Assembly: GCA_038496445.1 (NCBI GenBank)
Contig: JALMLS010000232.1
Location: 1 to 64,000 of the forward strand
Direction of reading: 5' to 3'
Length of the DNA: 64,000 bases
Origin: Trichosphaerium sp. ATCC 40318
Taxonomy: Eukaryota > Discosea > Flabellinia > Trichosidae
Shown here piece after piece: positions 9,905 to 22,500 of the stretch. The translations under genes were made by a program, and so were the position numbers. A model generated the notes under the pieces. The model worked only from the letters and a program-made list of their open reading frames with translations. It had not been told where the DNA came from and searched no databases. Every line of letters begins with the position of its first letter. Position 1 is the first letter of the stretch.

Positions 9905-12171
9905 ATGCAGAAGTACATCAACTACCCACTTAAAATTGGGTTCAATATCGCCCAGTGGTACTACAGTGCTAATGAAGCTCAAATTACAACCCACGACCTT
10001 AAATGGCCTGCAAAGGCACTTGATCACCCTATGCCAGGCCATGCTATAGGTATTGAGTTTTTATTCTCCTATCACTAAACTCTGGACAGCCGATCAAGAC
10101 GTACTTAAACACAGGGTTAATCCTATGCAAGAGAAATGGGAGCCGTACGTTTTGCTATCTGGCGTATTTTGCCGCTAAATTACCTGCACAATCGAACTAA
10201 GACCATCTAAACGCTTAAGGAGTTAAATTACACTCTCAAAACGCGTAACAAACAATTTCTGCTTAATTTATTTTCAAAGCCCGCAAAAGCGTACTCTTTT
10301 GCTTTTATTACATGGCACAGAAAAAAAAACTGCTTAAATACAGTATCTAATGACAATTTTCTATAGATACATGAGAGAGTATTATAAACGCTTTCCTGAG
10401 GATAAATTGTCGTATGGTTTCGTTAATAATGTAAAGATGGAACGCTACTGGGTTCATCCAATGTACAAGGTAAACCCTTTCAATATCCCTCCTTCTTGAG
10501 CGATTTGAAGCTAAACAAGGCACTGTCGTTCAGTTTATAGCAAATACAGCTGCGAAGCGTTTAATCGACTAAAAATTATTTATTCTCACTTTCTACGCTC
10601 TCTTTTGCGCTAAAACATGCCTAGTTTTGTGATCGCGTAGTAGAGATACAAAAAGAAACTGGTAAAGGCTTCAAGGGCGCTTTCAACCAAGCAGAAAAAG
10701 AACGTTACCAATACGATGAAAGAATGTATGTAGAGCGTGAACTAGCGAAAGTAGAGGTAACAGCAGCGCCTTGAAGCGTTTTATTTTTTTTTCTTTGTTT
10801 TTGACGTTTGTTACTCTTTACATGTAACCACATCCACTCTGGCCATTGTAGTTGTATTAGAGAGTGAGTGTACTGATCCTTGGATAGGCAGAGAAAGTTT
10901 TTGGTAACAGATCATTGTCAGAAGAAGCAAAAAAATTTCAAATGAATATGCCTTATTTGAATTCTTATGCACAGTGGTTTTATGTTCAAAAACAGACCAG
11001 GATGTACGTTTAATAACTCCCCTAGCGTCATTATTTTTACTTTATGATGATGTGTTCCTTTGAGCGCCAATCAAGGTTTTTGTGGTTTCTGTCAACATCA
11101 ACTTGTTTTCTTATTTTATTCGTAGGAAAAAGCTAGAACTTTTTTGCTCTTTGAATAGAACCGAAACAACACCTGCTCGCCTAACAATGGAAGATCTTGC
11201 TCCATTATCATATGCTGTACGTTTAATTTATTTCATAACTGAATCATACAGCGCTTACCTTTTGGTAAACATGTGATGTAAACGTAAAGTTTGGTCTTCG
11301 TTTGTTAATTTTTTTTGTTCTTAGGATGTTATGGATTACATTAGAACTCATCCTGAAGATCGCGAGTACTTCGATGCTAGTGTTTACTGGGGTGATACAA
11401 ACATTGTTCGTTATTAAAGATACTAGCGCGTAATTCTTATAATTTTGTTATAGTCTGCGTTGCATAAACGTATGGTTGGTAAAATGCCAGAAGATGAAGA
11501 TATGATGGATGCAAAAGATGGAAAACCTTTTGAACCCTTCAAATTTAATGAGTTGAGAGAGTACGTCTTTTATCTACTGTTATATCAATTTGTTGCTTAT
11601 ATTTCTTTGTAGTAATAAAAGTGTACCACTTGAGAAGCAAGAAGAAATGACACAAGAAATCACACAACAAGCAGAAGACATCAAGGTTTGTTTTTTTTCT
11701 GCAATAAATTATTATGCGAAGCTTTTGTTTTAATTGTTAGTTAATTTTCTCTCTTTAGAAACACTTTCAATCCTCGTTAGCAGATTGGACTGCGCACTAT
11801 AAAATCCCTCATCAAGAGAGAGATGCAATGTGGGGCGCAATGAAGGAGGATCCAGGCTTTGATCCAACTGCGCCATTAACAAGAAACCACGTATGTGATT
11901 CCTTGTGTTTTTTTGTTGACAAATTATTCTTTGTAGTATTTCTTTTATTTCGCTTTTTTTACTACCATTTTTAACTCATTTTTATTAGTCTACATCTGCG
12001 TTACTACAAGAACGTGGTGATTACAGAGGTCGTCTTGATAGGCAGGTTAAGAACATGGATGTCAACAAACTTCTTAAATTCAGAACGGATCCAACCCGTA
12101 AAACCTACATGGACAAACCTGAGCATTATAGACATGAAGGTTACCGTAATGGTGCTGATAAAGATCTATAA
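9905..12171 (+). CDS. Conserved-looking protein of unknown function, ten exons
   Basis: I do not recognise this protein. At least ten exons splice in frame into roughly 330-350 residues with no gap: MQKYINYPLKIGF at the start, then a Tyr/Trp-rich helical stretch (YMREYYKRFPEDKL, ERYWVHPMYKF), a charged stretch (NQAEKERYQYDERMYVERE), ITETTPARLTMEDLAPLSYA, and a C-terminal part rich in charged and Trp residues ending GADKDL. No signal peptide, transmembrane segment or catalytic motif is obvious. The composition (many Tyr/Trp/Arg, short charged helices) resembles accessory subunits of mitochondrial complexes such as complex I PDSW-type subunits, but that is only a hint. Donors are mostly GTACGT; one appears to be GTTCGT after DTNI. 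A 6-bp hairpin (12180-12199) lies just after the stop. Confidence 0.7.
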
Positions 12172-12501
12172 GTAAATTCACTCCCTTGAGGGAGGGAGTT
12201 TTGCTTATTTCAAAGTTTGGACCTGATTGTAAACGACACGCACATGAAAAGAGAGGAAGTATTTATCCTTGTTCTTTTTTTTTTTTTCTGAAACATGTAC
12301 TGTATTTATCAAATTGTAAAATCTATTGTCAGTCCATTCAAAAAACAAATAGAAAAATATATACTGTGTCACTACATTGTCTTGATAATATTCATTAGAG
12401 AGAATAACAAAAACAAAATATAATTCAAAAACAAGTTGCTGTGTTTCACTGAACAAACCTAAGTTTGTCTACTTTTGGAACGTATTTTATTCTAGAGGTA
12501 C
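12172..12501. other. Convergent intergenic region with small hairpin
   Basis: Holds the 3' ends of two convergent genes. ACTCCC/GGGAGT (12180-12199, 8-base loop) could form a small hairpin in the 3' UTR of the upstream gene. A T-rich tract is at about 12275-12290. No gene seen. Confidence 0.4.
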
Positions 12502-13728
12502 CTACGAACATGGTCCTATAACATCAAAGTCCGTATTTCTACTACTTACAGCAATAAGACCGCCATCAGATATGGAAACACCATAAAGCGCAACTGTTGA
12601 ATCAACGTAAGAGAAGCTGACGCTCCATAAGTTGTCGCCATTTGTTGCATTAACAGCGCGAAGATAGCCATTATAAGAGTCTCCATAAAGTACAATACCA
12701 TTACTTGTAACAACAGGAGGCAGGAACGAAGCACTAGTACCTGTATTTTTCCACAAAATTGTCTGAGTTTTTATATCAATTTTAGCAGATCCAAATCCAG
12801 TAACGATGATACCTCCATTATTGTCTGATGCTACACCACCCATGAAACAACCAAAAGGCATATCTACATTAAGCTTTACAGCGCCAGTAAGAGCATCAAA
12901 CCCGAAAACAGCAGAAGCATGGTTGATACCAGTGTAAGTTTGAATAACTAATCCGTTTTCTTCATTCTCAACAAAAATCGGTGCATTGACAGGTGCCAAG
13001 GGACTCTGTGTCGTTGTGTTCCACAAGAGATTTCCCTTTAAATCTACAGCTGCTGTCACAGTAAAGTACTTTTTTTGAAATTGAGTGTTAGTGAACAGTA
13101 CACTGCTGAATACGATACTGTTTTGTTTAGTTAATGAAGCAACTGTAGAAGATCTACAAAATTCGTCTTTTCCGCCAACTCCAAACCGCCACAACTCCTT
13201 TCCAGACCCTGAATCATAACCAACTATACCGCAACCAGTTCCAAGTACAATGACTCTATCATCTTGTGTTAGAAGGACGCTTTGGCCTGAGACTTGAGTT
13301 GACCACATTTCCTCTCCTGTTGAAGAGTCGATGGCGTAAAGTGTAGAATCTAGTGTAGCATACACTACTTTACCATTTAAAGATAACGTAGGGGATATAG
13401 GGCCTCCATAGTTGTTGCTGTTACCTTTTCCTTTAAACTCCCATAAAGGCTCTTCTTGGTTCTTTAAATCATACTTGACGCATGGATAAGCATTTAACGT
13501 TGCGTATAGTTCTCCAGTAGCCGAGAATGTCGTTGCTCCTCTGACATACGGGCTTTTTGGCGCTTTCCATACTTTGCAGCCTTTGTTTGAAGGTACTGAA
13601 GCTGTTGAATATCCGCTACGATAAGATGACCCACCCATTGTTCTCCAGTTAGCTAATACTGTTCCTATTGAAAGAAACAACAATATATAAAATAACACGT
13701 GAGTTGTCATTATTTGGAATAGTGTCAA
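12502..13728 (-). CDS. Secreted PQQ-type beta-propeller protein
   Basis: Single-exon gene of about 400 residues. The N-terminus has a hydrophobic signal peptide (THVLFYILLFLSIGTVLA), then a run of propeller blades with the Trp-docking pattern of PQQ/BamB-type repeats: TGEEMWSTQVSG, SGKELWRFGVGG, KGNLLWNTTTQS, QTILWKNTGTSA, NGDNLWSVSFS. Probably secreted or lysosomal. The PQQ fold occurs in dehydrogenases and in non-enzymatic scaffolds; I see no cofactor residues, so enzymatic activity cannot be claimed. Two in-frame Met codons are possible (13728 and 13710); the second gives a more typical signal peptide. A CACGTG falls inside the signal-peptide coding sequence. Confidence 0.82.
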   Translation of the reverse strand: MTLFQIMTTHVLFYILLFLSIGTVLANWRTMGGSSYRSGYSTASVPSNKGCKVWKAPKSPYVRGATTFSATGELYATLNAYPCVKYDLKNQEEPLWEFKGKGNSNNYGGPISPTLSLNGKVVYATLDSTLYAIDSSTGEEMWSTQVSGQSVLLTQDDRVIVLGTGCGIVGYDSGSGKELWRFGVGGKDEFCRSSTVASLTKQNSIVFSSVLFTNTQFQKKYFTVTAAVDLKGNLLWNTTTQSPLAPVNAPIFVENEENGLVIQTYTGINHASAVFGFDALTGAVKLNVDMPFGCFMGGVASDNNGGIIVTGFGSAKIDIKTQTILWKNTGTSASFLPPVVTSNGIVLYGDSYNGYLRAVNATNGDNLWSVSFSYVDSTVALYGVSISDGGLIAVSSRNTDFDVIGPCS

Positions 13729-14497
13729 GAATTGAAACGTCGACCTCTTTCTTTTTTAGGTTTTTTTTCGTAAAAAGGTGGGAAGCTTTTTGCGTTACAC
13801 AGTTTATAAGAACAAATGTGAGCGAGATGAATTCGTTTCGTACACAGTACAGGTTATGTCAAATATATTTGTAAAAGTCAACCCGGTTAAGGTGGCTACA
13901 AAGCTTCTTAGTCGGTTAACTATCAGCTATATAAATGGGTCGGCATTTGACCTGAAATAACGCTAAGTCAATTTAGCGTTAAGCTACTTCAAAGTTTTGG
14001 AAAGCTTGCCTTCTATCAAGTTTGTTTATAGATCCACTAACTCAAGTGGCTGGACAATCATTGGAAATCAATTTACAAAACTGCGAAGCTTATGTATGGA
14101 GACATAACTTATTCTTGTGGATCTAGCTAATCACCATTCTCTAGAATGGAAAGCCAGCCGCTATTGATGATTTCGGTCAACTATTGTAGTTGGTAATCAT
14201 CGATGCAAGGTTACAAGTATGTTAGCACTGCCAGTTTCAGTTTGCTGCATGCTGCAGATTGCCAGGTTTTTTCAATTTGGTTTTTTTAGCTGTACAAATT
14301 GCACATAAATACCTCGCTTATCAATCAAACGCCTAAAATACGATTACTAATGTTATACTTGTAATAAAATTTCTTGTGGTTTGGGAGCACTAAGTCGCTG
14401 CTTGCTGTCAAAAGCGCTCGGGTGTTTAGGTGACAATTAATTAAGCAGAATAGTGTGATTAAGTTTATTTAGTATACATTTTTGTTTTTGAGTGCAA
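13729..14497. other. Intergenic region with a solo transposon-end repeat
   Basis: No gene seen. Contains one end-like copy of the MITE terminal repeat described at 13943-13981. Otherwise AT-rich unique-looking sequence. Confidence 0.5.
13943..13981. repeat. Solo MITE terminal-repeat fragment
   Basis: Contains TTTGACCTGAAATAACGCTA, the terminal sequence shared by the elements at 23439 and 38578. Directly after it TAACGCTAA and TTAGCGTTA form a 9-bp stem with a six-base loop. Either a derived solo end or a miniature fold-back derivative of the same family. Confidence 0.7.
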
Positions 14498-14992
14498 TTA
14501 CATTGCCCATGACCTATCACGTATCATATCGTTCGCAGATGTAAGGTTATCATAGTCATTGTTGTCAGTTTCTAGGAAGGCTTCCAATGCTTGACTAAAG
14601 TGTGCATCTGCTTCTGTTCTTGTACTAGTTGGCGTATTGTACATTGTCTCATCCGGATAGTATCCTGGAGTTTTAGGTGTTCCGTAGTACGGACTTTGAG
14701 GTTCAAAATCAAAACTAGCCATTTGTATATCCATATAGCGCCCTGGAGTACGAGGCGTTGCAGGTGTTGTGATTTTTGGGCTGTACGGGATTTGAGGTTC
14801 AAAGTCTAGAGTATTCATAGATTCGTTTGCATTGCCTCCCGGTGAGACTACTGTTGCATGTATTGGGCTGTATGAGCTTTGTGAGGAAAACGAGAGACTT
14901 TCGTATGGTTCATCAGTATAACACCCTGGTGTCATTGGTGTTTGGATGAAATGGCTTTCAGGGGTTGAGCAGTTGTTGTATAGTGTTGTCAT
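14498..14992 (-). CDS. Ser/Thr-Pro-rich repeat protein, function unknown
   Basis: 164-residue single-exon frame made of imperfect repeats around DFEPQxPYSPK and TPKTPGYYPDE, with many SP/TP dipeptides. Such motifs are possible targets of proline-directed kinases (CDK, MAPK); this is inference from composition. The last 40 residues are acidic and non-repetitive. No transmembrane segment, signal peptide or known domain. The protein is probably disordered. Coding is supported by the protein-level repeat keeping its frame over about 120 residues while the underlying codons differ. Confidence 0.55.
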   Translation of the reverse strand: MTTLYNNCSTPESHFIQTPMTPGCYTDEPYESLSFSSQSSYSPIHATVVSPGGNANESMNTLDFEPQIPYSPKITTPATPRTPGRYMDIQMASFDFEPQSPYYGTPKTPGYYPDETMYNTPTSTRTEADAHFSQALEAFLETDNNDYDNLTSANDMIRDRSWAM

Positions 14993-15614
14993 ATTGTTTT
15001 TGTTTAGAGGACTAGTTGTTACTGTTGTGTGGTTGAATAATAAATGAAAAAGATTTGCGTAGATTGATTTTGATCATGATTGATTTTGGGTTTTGGCATG
15101 CAAATACTAAACTCCTTGCAACTTCAATTCTTGCTATAAAATGGTTACCCTGGGGAGTTTGTTATTTGGGAAAGCCTGTTATTCGAGGTAGAACGATAAA
15201 AGAAGGGCGTAATCAATCTAGACTTGATTAATCGTGCTTACTTGCAACGAAATACAATGTCTTTATCCAGCACGTTGTTTGCTTACAAGGAACACAAAAT
15301 TGCATCTTTCAATCGTGATTGAAAACTGACAAAAAAAAGCGAAATTTCAGCGAGCCGTTTTCAATCATGTGAAGATTCAGCTGTACTCATCTCTCATGAG
15401 CGAACATACTTTTCACTCTACCTCATTTGCACATCATTGATTCCTAAGTGCTGTTCAAGAGGATTTTCGCTGACTATGATTTTATGAGGTTTCGCTACGA
15501 AAAACTTGAAAGATTATTAGATTACGACAAGAATTTTCAACTATTTATCAATCTTTAGTTAAACCCGGTTTTACGCCATAATATTAAACATACACAACAA
15601 CAACACCTCCTAAC
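14993..15614. other. Intergenic region between divergent genes, no gene seen
   Basis: AT-rich sequence between two divergently oriented small genes. Contains several short GATTAATC-like palindromic stretches near 15215-15235. No coding sequence recognised. Confidence 0.4.
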
Positions 15615-16019
15615 ATGCTATCAAATAATATCAACGAAGCTCAACAAACAGAATTCCAAAACGCCTTCTTTGCAATTGCGCAGCGTATAACTATCCCTAA
15701 AACACTATTAATAATGAGGGAAAGGTCTGTGGCTGCAGTACAATCCGTTCACTGGTCGTTCATCCCCGACAAACTCAAACATTTATCAATCCTCGTCAGT
15801 TTCTGCTTAGACGATTACCTTGTATCTACTGTACCGAACGAGGATGGTGAGTTGGAATTTGATGTATCAGCAGTCGCGGTACACCGAGCTTACGAAATGG
15901 TTTTGTCGAAAGGTCCTTTCCCTGATCCGAAGCTATTCCCTCAGAACGTCCGCCGAGCATACGTGAACTATGCTAAAGAACTTGTAGACGCTACTTCTAG
16001 AGCGTCTAGGAGGTCTTGA
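15615..16019 (+). CDS. Small protein of unknown function (134 aa)
   Basis: I do not recognise this protein. It is one open frame with an ATG following a short CA-rich leader (ACAACAACAACACC). The predicted protein is amphipathic and mostly helical: FQNAFFAIAQRITIPKTLL, VAVHRAYEMVLSKG, FPQNVRRAYVNYAKELVDA. No signal peptide, no transmembrane segment and a single Cys. A basic end (SRASRRS) precedes TGA. A poly(A)-like AATAAA follows about 40 bases after the stop. Length and composition make it plausible but unproven. Confidence 0.5.
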   Translation: MLSNNINEAQQTEFQNAFFAIAQRITIPKTLLIMRERSVAAVQSVHWSFIPDKLKHLSILVSFCLDDYLVSTVPNEDGELEFDVSAVAVHRAYEMVLSKGPFPDPKLFPQNVRRAYVNYAKELVDATSRASRRS

Positions 16020-16397
16020 GATGAGAAAGAACCAAAAAATTGTAATTGTAGTAAAAAATAAAAGAAAATCCTTATTTGTACATCGTCTTGTTTATTTATG
16101 ATACTGTCGTTTGAGGATTGGAAAGAATACGTATAGGTTAACAAGGACAAAGAGCAACGAACACATTGAAAACAGACAAGCTGAGTTTGAGAGTTTTTTT
16201 CGTGAGTTCACGATTAAAAAAAAGTTTCCAAAACTAGCTTGGTTCTACTTCATATCTTTTATTATTTATGTATAGTCATTGTTCCAGCAGACCCTTTGAA
16301 TGACCTCTTACGACTATACGGGTTTACGGTGTCATGACAACAAGGTACAAGCCACAAAATCAAAACACCAACAACCACCTACAATATGTCACTCATT
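16020..16397. other. Intergenic region, no gene seen
   Basis: Lies between the 3' ends of two convergent genes. A possible AATAAA is near 16057. Nothing else recognised. Confidence 0.4.
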
Positions 16398-19042
16398 TTA
16401 CCTCGTTGCTTCCCTTACCAGAATGATTACACCTACTATACTACCAACAACGATAGGCCACCATCTTCTACTTTCGCATGTATTTCCAATTAGAATCACG
16501 TGCAACCTACACGTTTAATGAGACAAACATATCAAAACTAAGCGGTTTTTTTAAGCAAACCTTTGTCCATCGTATTCTTGAGATGCTTCTGAACACTCAT
16601 CAGCGCCTACTATTTCCAAACTTCCTTCAAGGCAAGAAGACTCAATAACTAGAATCCTAGTGTCTTCCACCACATTTACAGTAGATACATCTACTGTAAA
16701 ATTGCCTAGGGATACACATCCTAAAATAAAAAAATCACGTGTTTTTCTTTGACTAGTCTTGCTTTACCTCCAACTGATATGGTTGTGTTCCCATCTAGAA
16801 TTAAAGTAACTGACCCATAATTTATGAAGTCTCCAGCTATGGTTATGCTTTCATCGATGAGTAGTGTATCATTAACAGTAATATTTATGTTTGCATAGCA
16901 GTTTCGTTCGGCTACGATACAGCTATTTGTTGAAGGTTCTGTTGGACTTGCTGGCTCTGTTGGCATCGCTGGCTCTGTTGGCATTACTGGCTCCCCTGGA
17001 TTACTTGGCGCCATTGTACAGTTACCTATTGACTTGTTAACCTTTGGGCGCTTAATAGTATGTACCAGAGATAGAGTTTAGCTCTGGTGTTACTTTATTA
17101 ACAGCAAAATCACACTCATTTAGAGAAAGTATCACATAGTTATCAAACCCGACGGGATCTAGTTTACGTAAAAATCAACTTTTCAGAACTCACAGCAACA
17201 TACTGGGGCAACACATCGTATCTTCACACGGCGTCACGTCCGATAAAGTAGTTCCACATGATATATTTACAATACTCGTTGCTGTAATGAAGTTAATTTC
17301 ATACTTTTTTTGGCTCAAACATAGCCTTAATGAGACTTACCATTAGAAGTTACAAATCTTACGGTTATGCCATCTGTGTGACCAACAGAACATCCAATAT
17401 CGTTTCTTGGTGATGACCCGGTAGGTACTAGAAGATGCGTTAACAGGAGAAAGAACAAGTCGTTGTTGAAACATATTGCATGCTTTTGTAAAAAATGCTG
17501 CTTCTACGAAAAAGTTAGATGGATTTTTGATACAGTTCTTACGTCAATGTTAAGCTACCACTGGCCATGAATATAGATTCCCTGGCATTAATTAGTGCTA
17601 AACATATATAATAGCTGTACGTTGTAGAGCATGTACTACCAAGAAAGGCTGAGGATTCTATAGTGTATTGAGTTTCGCTGTAGATTATGCATCCTTTAAA
17701 CGGGTTAGTACTAGTTATTACATTTTATCTCAGTGCCTTCTCCTTCTCCAGATACTGTGTTATCAACAAATGCAGTATTAGATATTGTTACTTCATTGGT
17801 TCGATTACTGCTACGTATCACGCCAGTTTTGTAAGCACCTAAAGAAAAAAAAAAGATAAATAAAAAAAAGTACACAAAAGGTTGTGTAGTGTACACTGTG
17901 TTCCTGTTTCCATAAAGTTATTTTGAAATAAGCTACCTGTCATTGCGAACTACGAAATTGAGTTATTAAAACGGCTTTTTCTGAAAAAGTTTGATGTTAT
18001 TTACCTTTGTAAGACCGCTCGTAGAAATAATACCACCTTAAAAAAAACTGTTAATTTTTTTTCAATGTGCACTGACCAAGCAGCCCAACTATAAAACTTA
18101 TTTTTGTATTTTGGCGTTCACCAAAGCTTGGCTCATTTTTATCAAATATTGATGTCTAGTTTATTAGCACACTTTGAAAGTGAGCAAAGTTTGCCGTCAT
18201 CTGAAAAAAAAAAGCTTACCTTCGGCATTGCAGTCGGACATTGCTGCTCGTATTTCAACTCTGTTATCTTTGAATGTACAATTAACAAGATCAAGATTAC
18301 CTTCAGCTGCTGCTCTTAATACGTAACCGAAATTATTAACAGCAGTGATTCTTGCAGATACAAATTCGGTGTTACTAATCTCGCTGTTTCTATTTTAGAC
18401 AATAAAAAAGTTAGCAGTTAGGCTCTTAAACTTTTTGTCGTGCGCCATACGAATGAAGCAAGCTAAGAATTGTCGTTTCGGTATTGATGCCATCGAATTT
18501 ACAATTACTTTATATTTGGTTAGTTATTGCAATCGTAATATGAACCGTACTCTATTGTCAACTGCCCGATCTTCAAAAATTCAAGAGGACAACTGAAAAG
18601 AATATTTACAGCCATAAACGATTTTATATCATCGCTATCAATACGAACACGTTGTGATGGATTACATGTTACATGCGCTTTCTGATTGTATAGCACTTGT
18701 GATTGAGCATCGCCTGGAGTTTGGTTTTCAAAATTTTTTTTACTGTGGAGATTATTGGGGCTGCGTACCACTTATAATAGTCTTGTCTGTATTTAACCTA
18801 ACGCTATCTATAGTGTATGGACCAATACAAGGCGTCAAATATATATTAGTAGCGTTTAAAGATAGATAGCAAGTTAAATTAGTTTGACACGTGTGCTGAA
18901 GCGACGCAGTAACTATGGTGCCATTATTAAACAAATAACGGTAAGGTAAACCCTATATTGGTAGCGTACCATTAATACAGTCTACTCCATTGATTACACA
19001 AACTAACAAAAAGATAGCGCACGTCCAAGTGTAGTAACGCAT
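16398..19042 (-). CDS. Type I membrane protein with beta-helix (pectin-lyase-like) ectodomain
   Basis: About ten small exons. Exon 1 encodes a signal peptide (MRYYTWTCAIFLLVCVING). The ectodomain is Cys- and Asn-rich with short turns typical of right-handed beta-helix proteins: NSEISNTEFVSA, LVNCTFKDNRVE, VTISNTAFVDNTVSG, IESSAFLGSTCS. A Pro/Thr-Glu linker (VMPTEPAMPTEPASPTEPS) separates a second beta-rich unit (INITVNDTLLIDESITIAG). The last exon carries a membrane anchor (WWPIVVGSIVGVIILV) and a short basic tail. Probably a surface adhesin or receptor; ligand unknown. Exon joints between about 17000 and 18520 are not all resolved. The Cys-repeat membrane protein at 44.7-46.6 kb has the same overall plan but no obvious sequence similarity. 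Confidence 0.68.
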
Positions 19043-19528
19043 GTTTTCGTGACAGTTTTTTTTTTTTGTTTTGGCAGTCAAATCTTCCGCTACTAGCGTT
19101 CATATAATTTACTCCTACAAGATGTCTGTATCTACAAAAGAAGCGCGTGTGTGCACCAGTAAAACAATTGTTCAATTTATAACTGCAAAGCCTGCTTGGT
19201 GTTTTTCTTATTCCCTGCCTGCAATAGCTGATACTCCTTACCTTTTTAAATACATGCAAACGGATAACAAATATCTTCCGGACAAAAAAGTCTTTTACTT
19301 GTTCCCATTTATGGGCGAAGTAATCTTTACCTATTACCTACCGTGTAAGCTGTGTTTGAATGTAATTAACTTTTCTGTCACGTGAGTTTTATGATTGGTG
19401 GCGGATTGATTGTCTTATGGATAACTCACTAATACCATCATTGCTCATCTAAGACTGCATTTTCTGAAAATACAACAAAGAGATTGTGCGGCTTTTTTTT
19501 GTTTAATTTAATAGTGTTACAATCAGGT
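19043..19528. other. Intergenic region with a weak ORF
   Basis: An ATG-initiated frame at 19122-19385 on the plus strand (starting MSVSTKEARVC) could encode 87 residues, but I see no family, no repeat and no splice support, so it is not called as a gene. A CACGTG lies at about 19379. Confidence 0.3.
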
Positions 19529-22500
19529 TTATTGCTTACGTAAAGCTGATACGATAGTTCTAGCAGTAGGTCTCTTAGATGGGTCCATACGCCAACACAT
19601 TTTAAGAAGCTGAATGTGCTTGATACTTAGGTTTAAAGGAGGCAGCTTATTGTGTTTTCCTCCAAGTACTTGACCTATTATAGACTTTATAGAGGCATTA
19701 TCCTTCCATGGTTTCTCGCGCATGAGTATTTCCCAAAGCACAACACCATAACTAATACATGTGATTAACAGATGAGTAATGAAACAGCGCCATTATCAAT
19801 GCTGTTGCGCCGTTTTTGCTGCGACCGAAAAAGTTAAAAAAAAAAAGGATGTGTTGTACCTGTAAATATCGGTTTGTACTGTTAGTTGTTCGTTGTTTAT
19901 TTGCTCTGGTGATGCCCATAATATTGATTTTCTTGGGTCTGCTGTTATTATAGTTGATTCTCTTGTACGTGCTAATCCAAGATCACCTATCTTAGCAATG
20001 CCACCACGTCCAATCTGAAAGAAAAAGTGAGTTTTAAGTATAATTTTTTTTTGTTCAGTGTCATGTTTGGTAAAAAACTATCAATGAGGCGTAGTCATAT
20101 TAATGGTGTTGTATATTTTTTGTGTTAGAAAATTCAATTAATTGGTTTTGGCAGCAAATTAGAAGCTATTACTAAAGCAACAAAAAAAAGTTTTTTTTTT
20201 GACATTTGATTCATTCGGCGTACCAAAACGTTCATTGATTTGATATCCTTATGTACAGTATTATTTTCGTGAAGGTAACATAAACCTGCTGCAATATCAA
20301 GAGCAATAGTACTTCCTTGAATATCCCAATGTACTATAGGGTCATCATTATCAATAAGATGATAAAGATCACCCATCTCCAAAAATTCTGTTATAAAAAA
20401 AAGAGAATCTTTTTGTGCACAACCACCCATGTATAATACAATATTAGGATGACGTAATTTCATTAACATTTCCATCTCGTCTTTGAATTCTTGAATGAGT
20501 CTAAAAAAGATAGTTAGCGAGGATCTGGAAGAAGCACAAACAAAATCCAAAAAAAAATGCAAAAAGGCAGAAAGCAGAAAAAAAAAAGTGTTTGTTGTTC
20601 GTACTTTTGGTTACGTCCTTTTGAGCTTATAATTTTCTTCAATGCAACACGTGTACCTAACGTAATATTAAAGAAAGTTCTAAGTTTATACAGGGCGTAT
20701 TGCAGGATAATGACGAATTAAAAGACATTATAAACAAAAATTGTTACCTTTGTATTCAGTCAAGAAAACTTGACCAAAACCTCCTTGACCAAGCATGATA
20801 GGATCACCATCTTCGTCATTAACAAAAGTAATAGATTCCTCCTATAATTTCATCAGTATACAATTAGTGACCGATCTAGGAGCGTCAAAAAAACTACGTA
20901 CATCAATCTCCCAAAATCGTTGCATTTGATTATATAACCTCGTTTTTGCAATATTGTCTTCGTCCTGTAGTATGAGCGTTGGTATGTGCATGCTATTACC
21001 ACCTATAAATTTATTAGAATCGTATTGATAAAATACAAATCATGTCACGTGCCAATACCACCTTGTGCAATCTCTCCAGCTCCATATTTTATAGAGCGAA
21101 CGTATTCCTTTGCTCTTGTTGAATCTTCTTCATACAGTGTTCCAGGTGTATTCATAACGTCTACCAATAAGTTCCGTTTATTAATACGAACAACGTTCCA
21201 AGCATGTCCACAGTTATTGCGCTTAGAGAAACCCTTAAGAGAACATGTTATGAAGATTGTCTCATTTGAATAAAAATAGAAAGACGCACTCTTATCAAGC
21301 GACATGGCATGCCTAGTCTATCGGCGATGTACTTGTAAAGTGTGGCGCGATGTCTACATACACCATGCTTTATTTCTCCAATCAGAACAATATTCTTTCT
21401 ACGCTGACGGCGAGCAGCATTCAATTCAAAGCGACATTGTCTAAGTAAGGATTTTAGTATTTATATTTTTTGTTTTGTTTTTTATGCTCTTACGCTGGTA
21501 GATTATCAGGTCTTAGACCATAAAATGAGTCTACTAATTCTGCTAATTTAATAGCTTTGCTTTCAGGATCTTCAGTAAACAGGTCTGAAGCAGCATAACC
21601 TAAAAACGTCAGACTTTTCAATGAAATACAAAACAAAGAGAATTCTTCTGCCAAAAGAAGGTACCTAAAAATTGTACTAGATTTGAATCTAGCATTCTAT
21701 CAACTACTATAATTTCTCTTGTTGTTAAATCATCAAAAGCAAGACGTTTCAAATCAGCATTTCGACCTACAATGTCATGAGACAACTTTTTTAATGAGTA
21801 GAAAACCCAAACAAACCTGGGTCAACGAAGCCGTCTTCAATGATTTCATCGTAGTTGAGCGCATTTTTCTCTGCGTATATTGTTGAACTTGGGGCATCTG
21901 ATGTTATGTCCTTTTCTGTTATAGATAGAATAGATGACATAGGGCTGTTAGGTGTTGCTGGGGAGAGTGTAGACATTGACAACTTTGATCGAAGAAAAGC
22001 TTGTTCTGATTCTGGTGTTTTAAGGTAGTGCCTTTCTTCCATTTGTGAAGGCTAGCAAGTCGTTACTTAGATTATAAATACAGACTGCAAAAGAGTTGCT
22101 AGTTGTTTAACGTACAACTGGAGATTCGTGTAGAACGCTGTGTGAACCATTGGTTGGTGTTTTTGGTGACTCTGGTAGTTGTTTTTGTTTATCTTTTTTG
22201 GGTGTTGCATTTGTCATGATTTTATTTACTTTCCTCGGTAGTATCACTGTTGGTGGAGTACCATTAGGTACTGCATTTTCATCATTTACGGGTGTATGTG
22301 GAGAGTCAACATTAGGTGCACCAAGGACTACAGTTGGCGCTTTTAAGAAGTTAATTCGCATATACTACCTTGGTAATTTAGGTCTTACGTGTCGTTGGAA
22401 CGGTCCCACCCTTCAATAATTTTTTGATGTCATCGTGTCCGTATTTTTCAGCCAAATCGTAGCTAGTTAAATTGCCATACTTACACAAAATAAGCGAACG

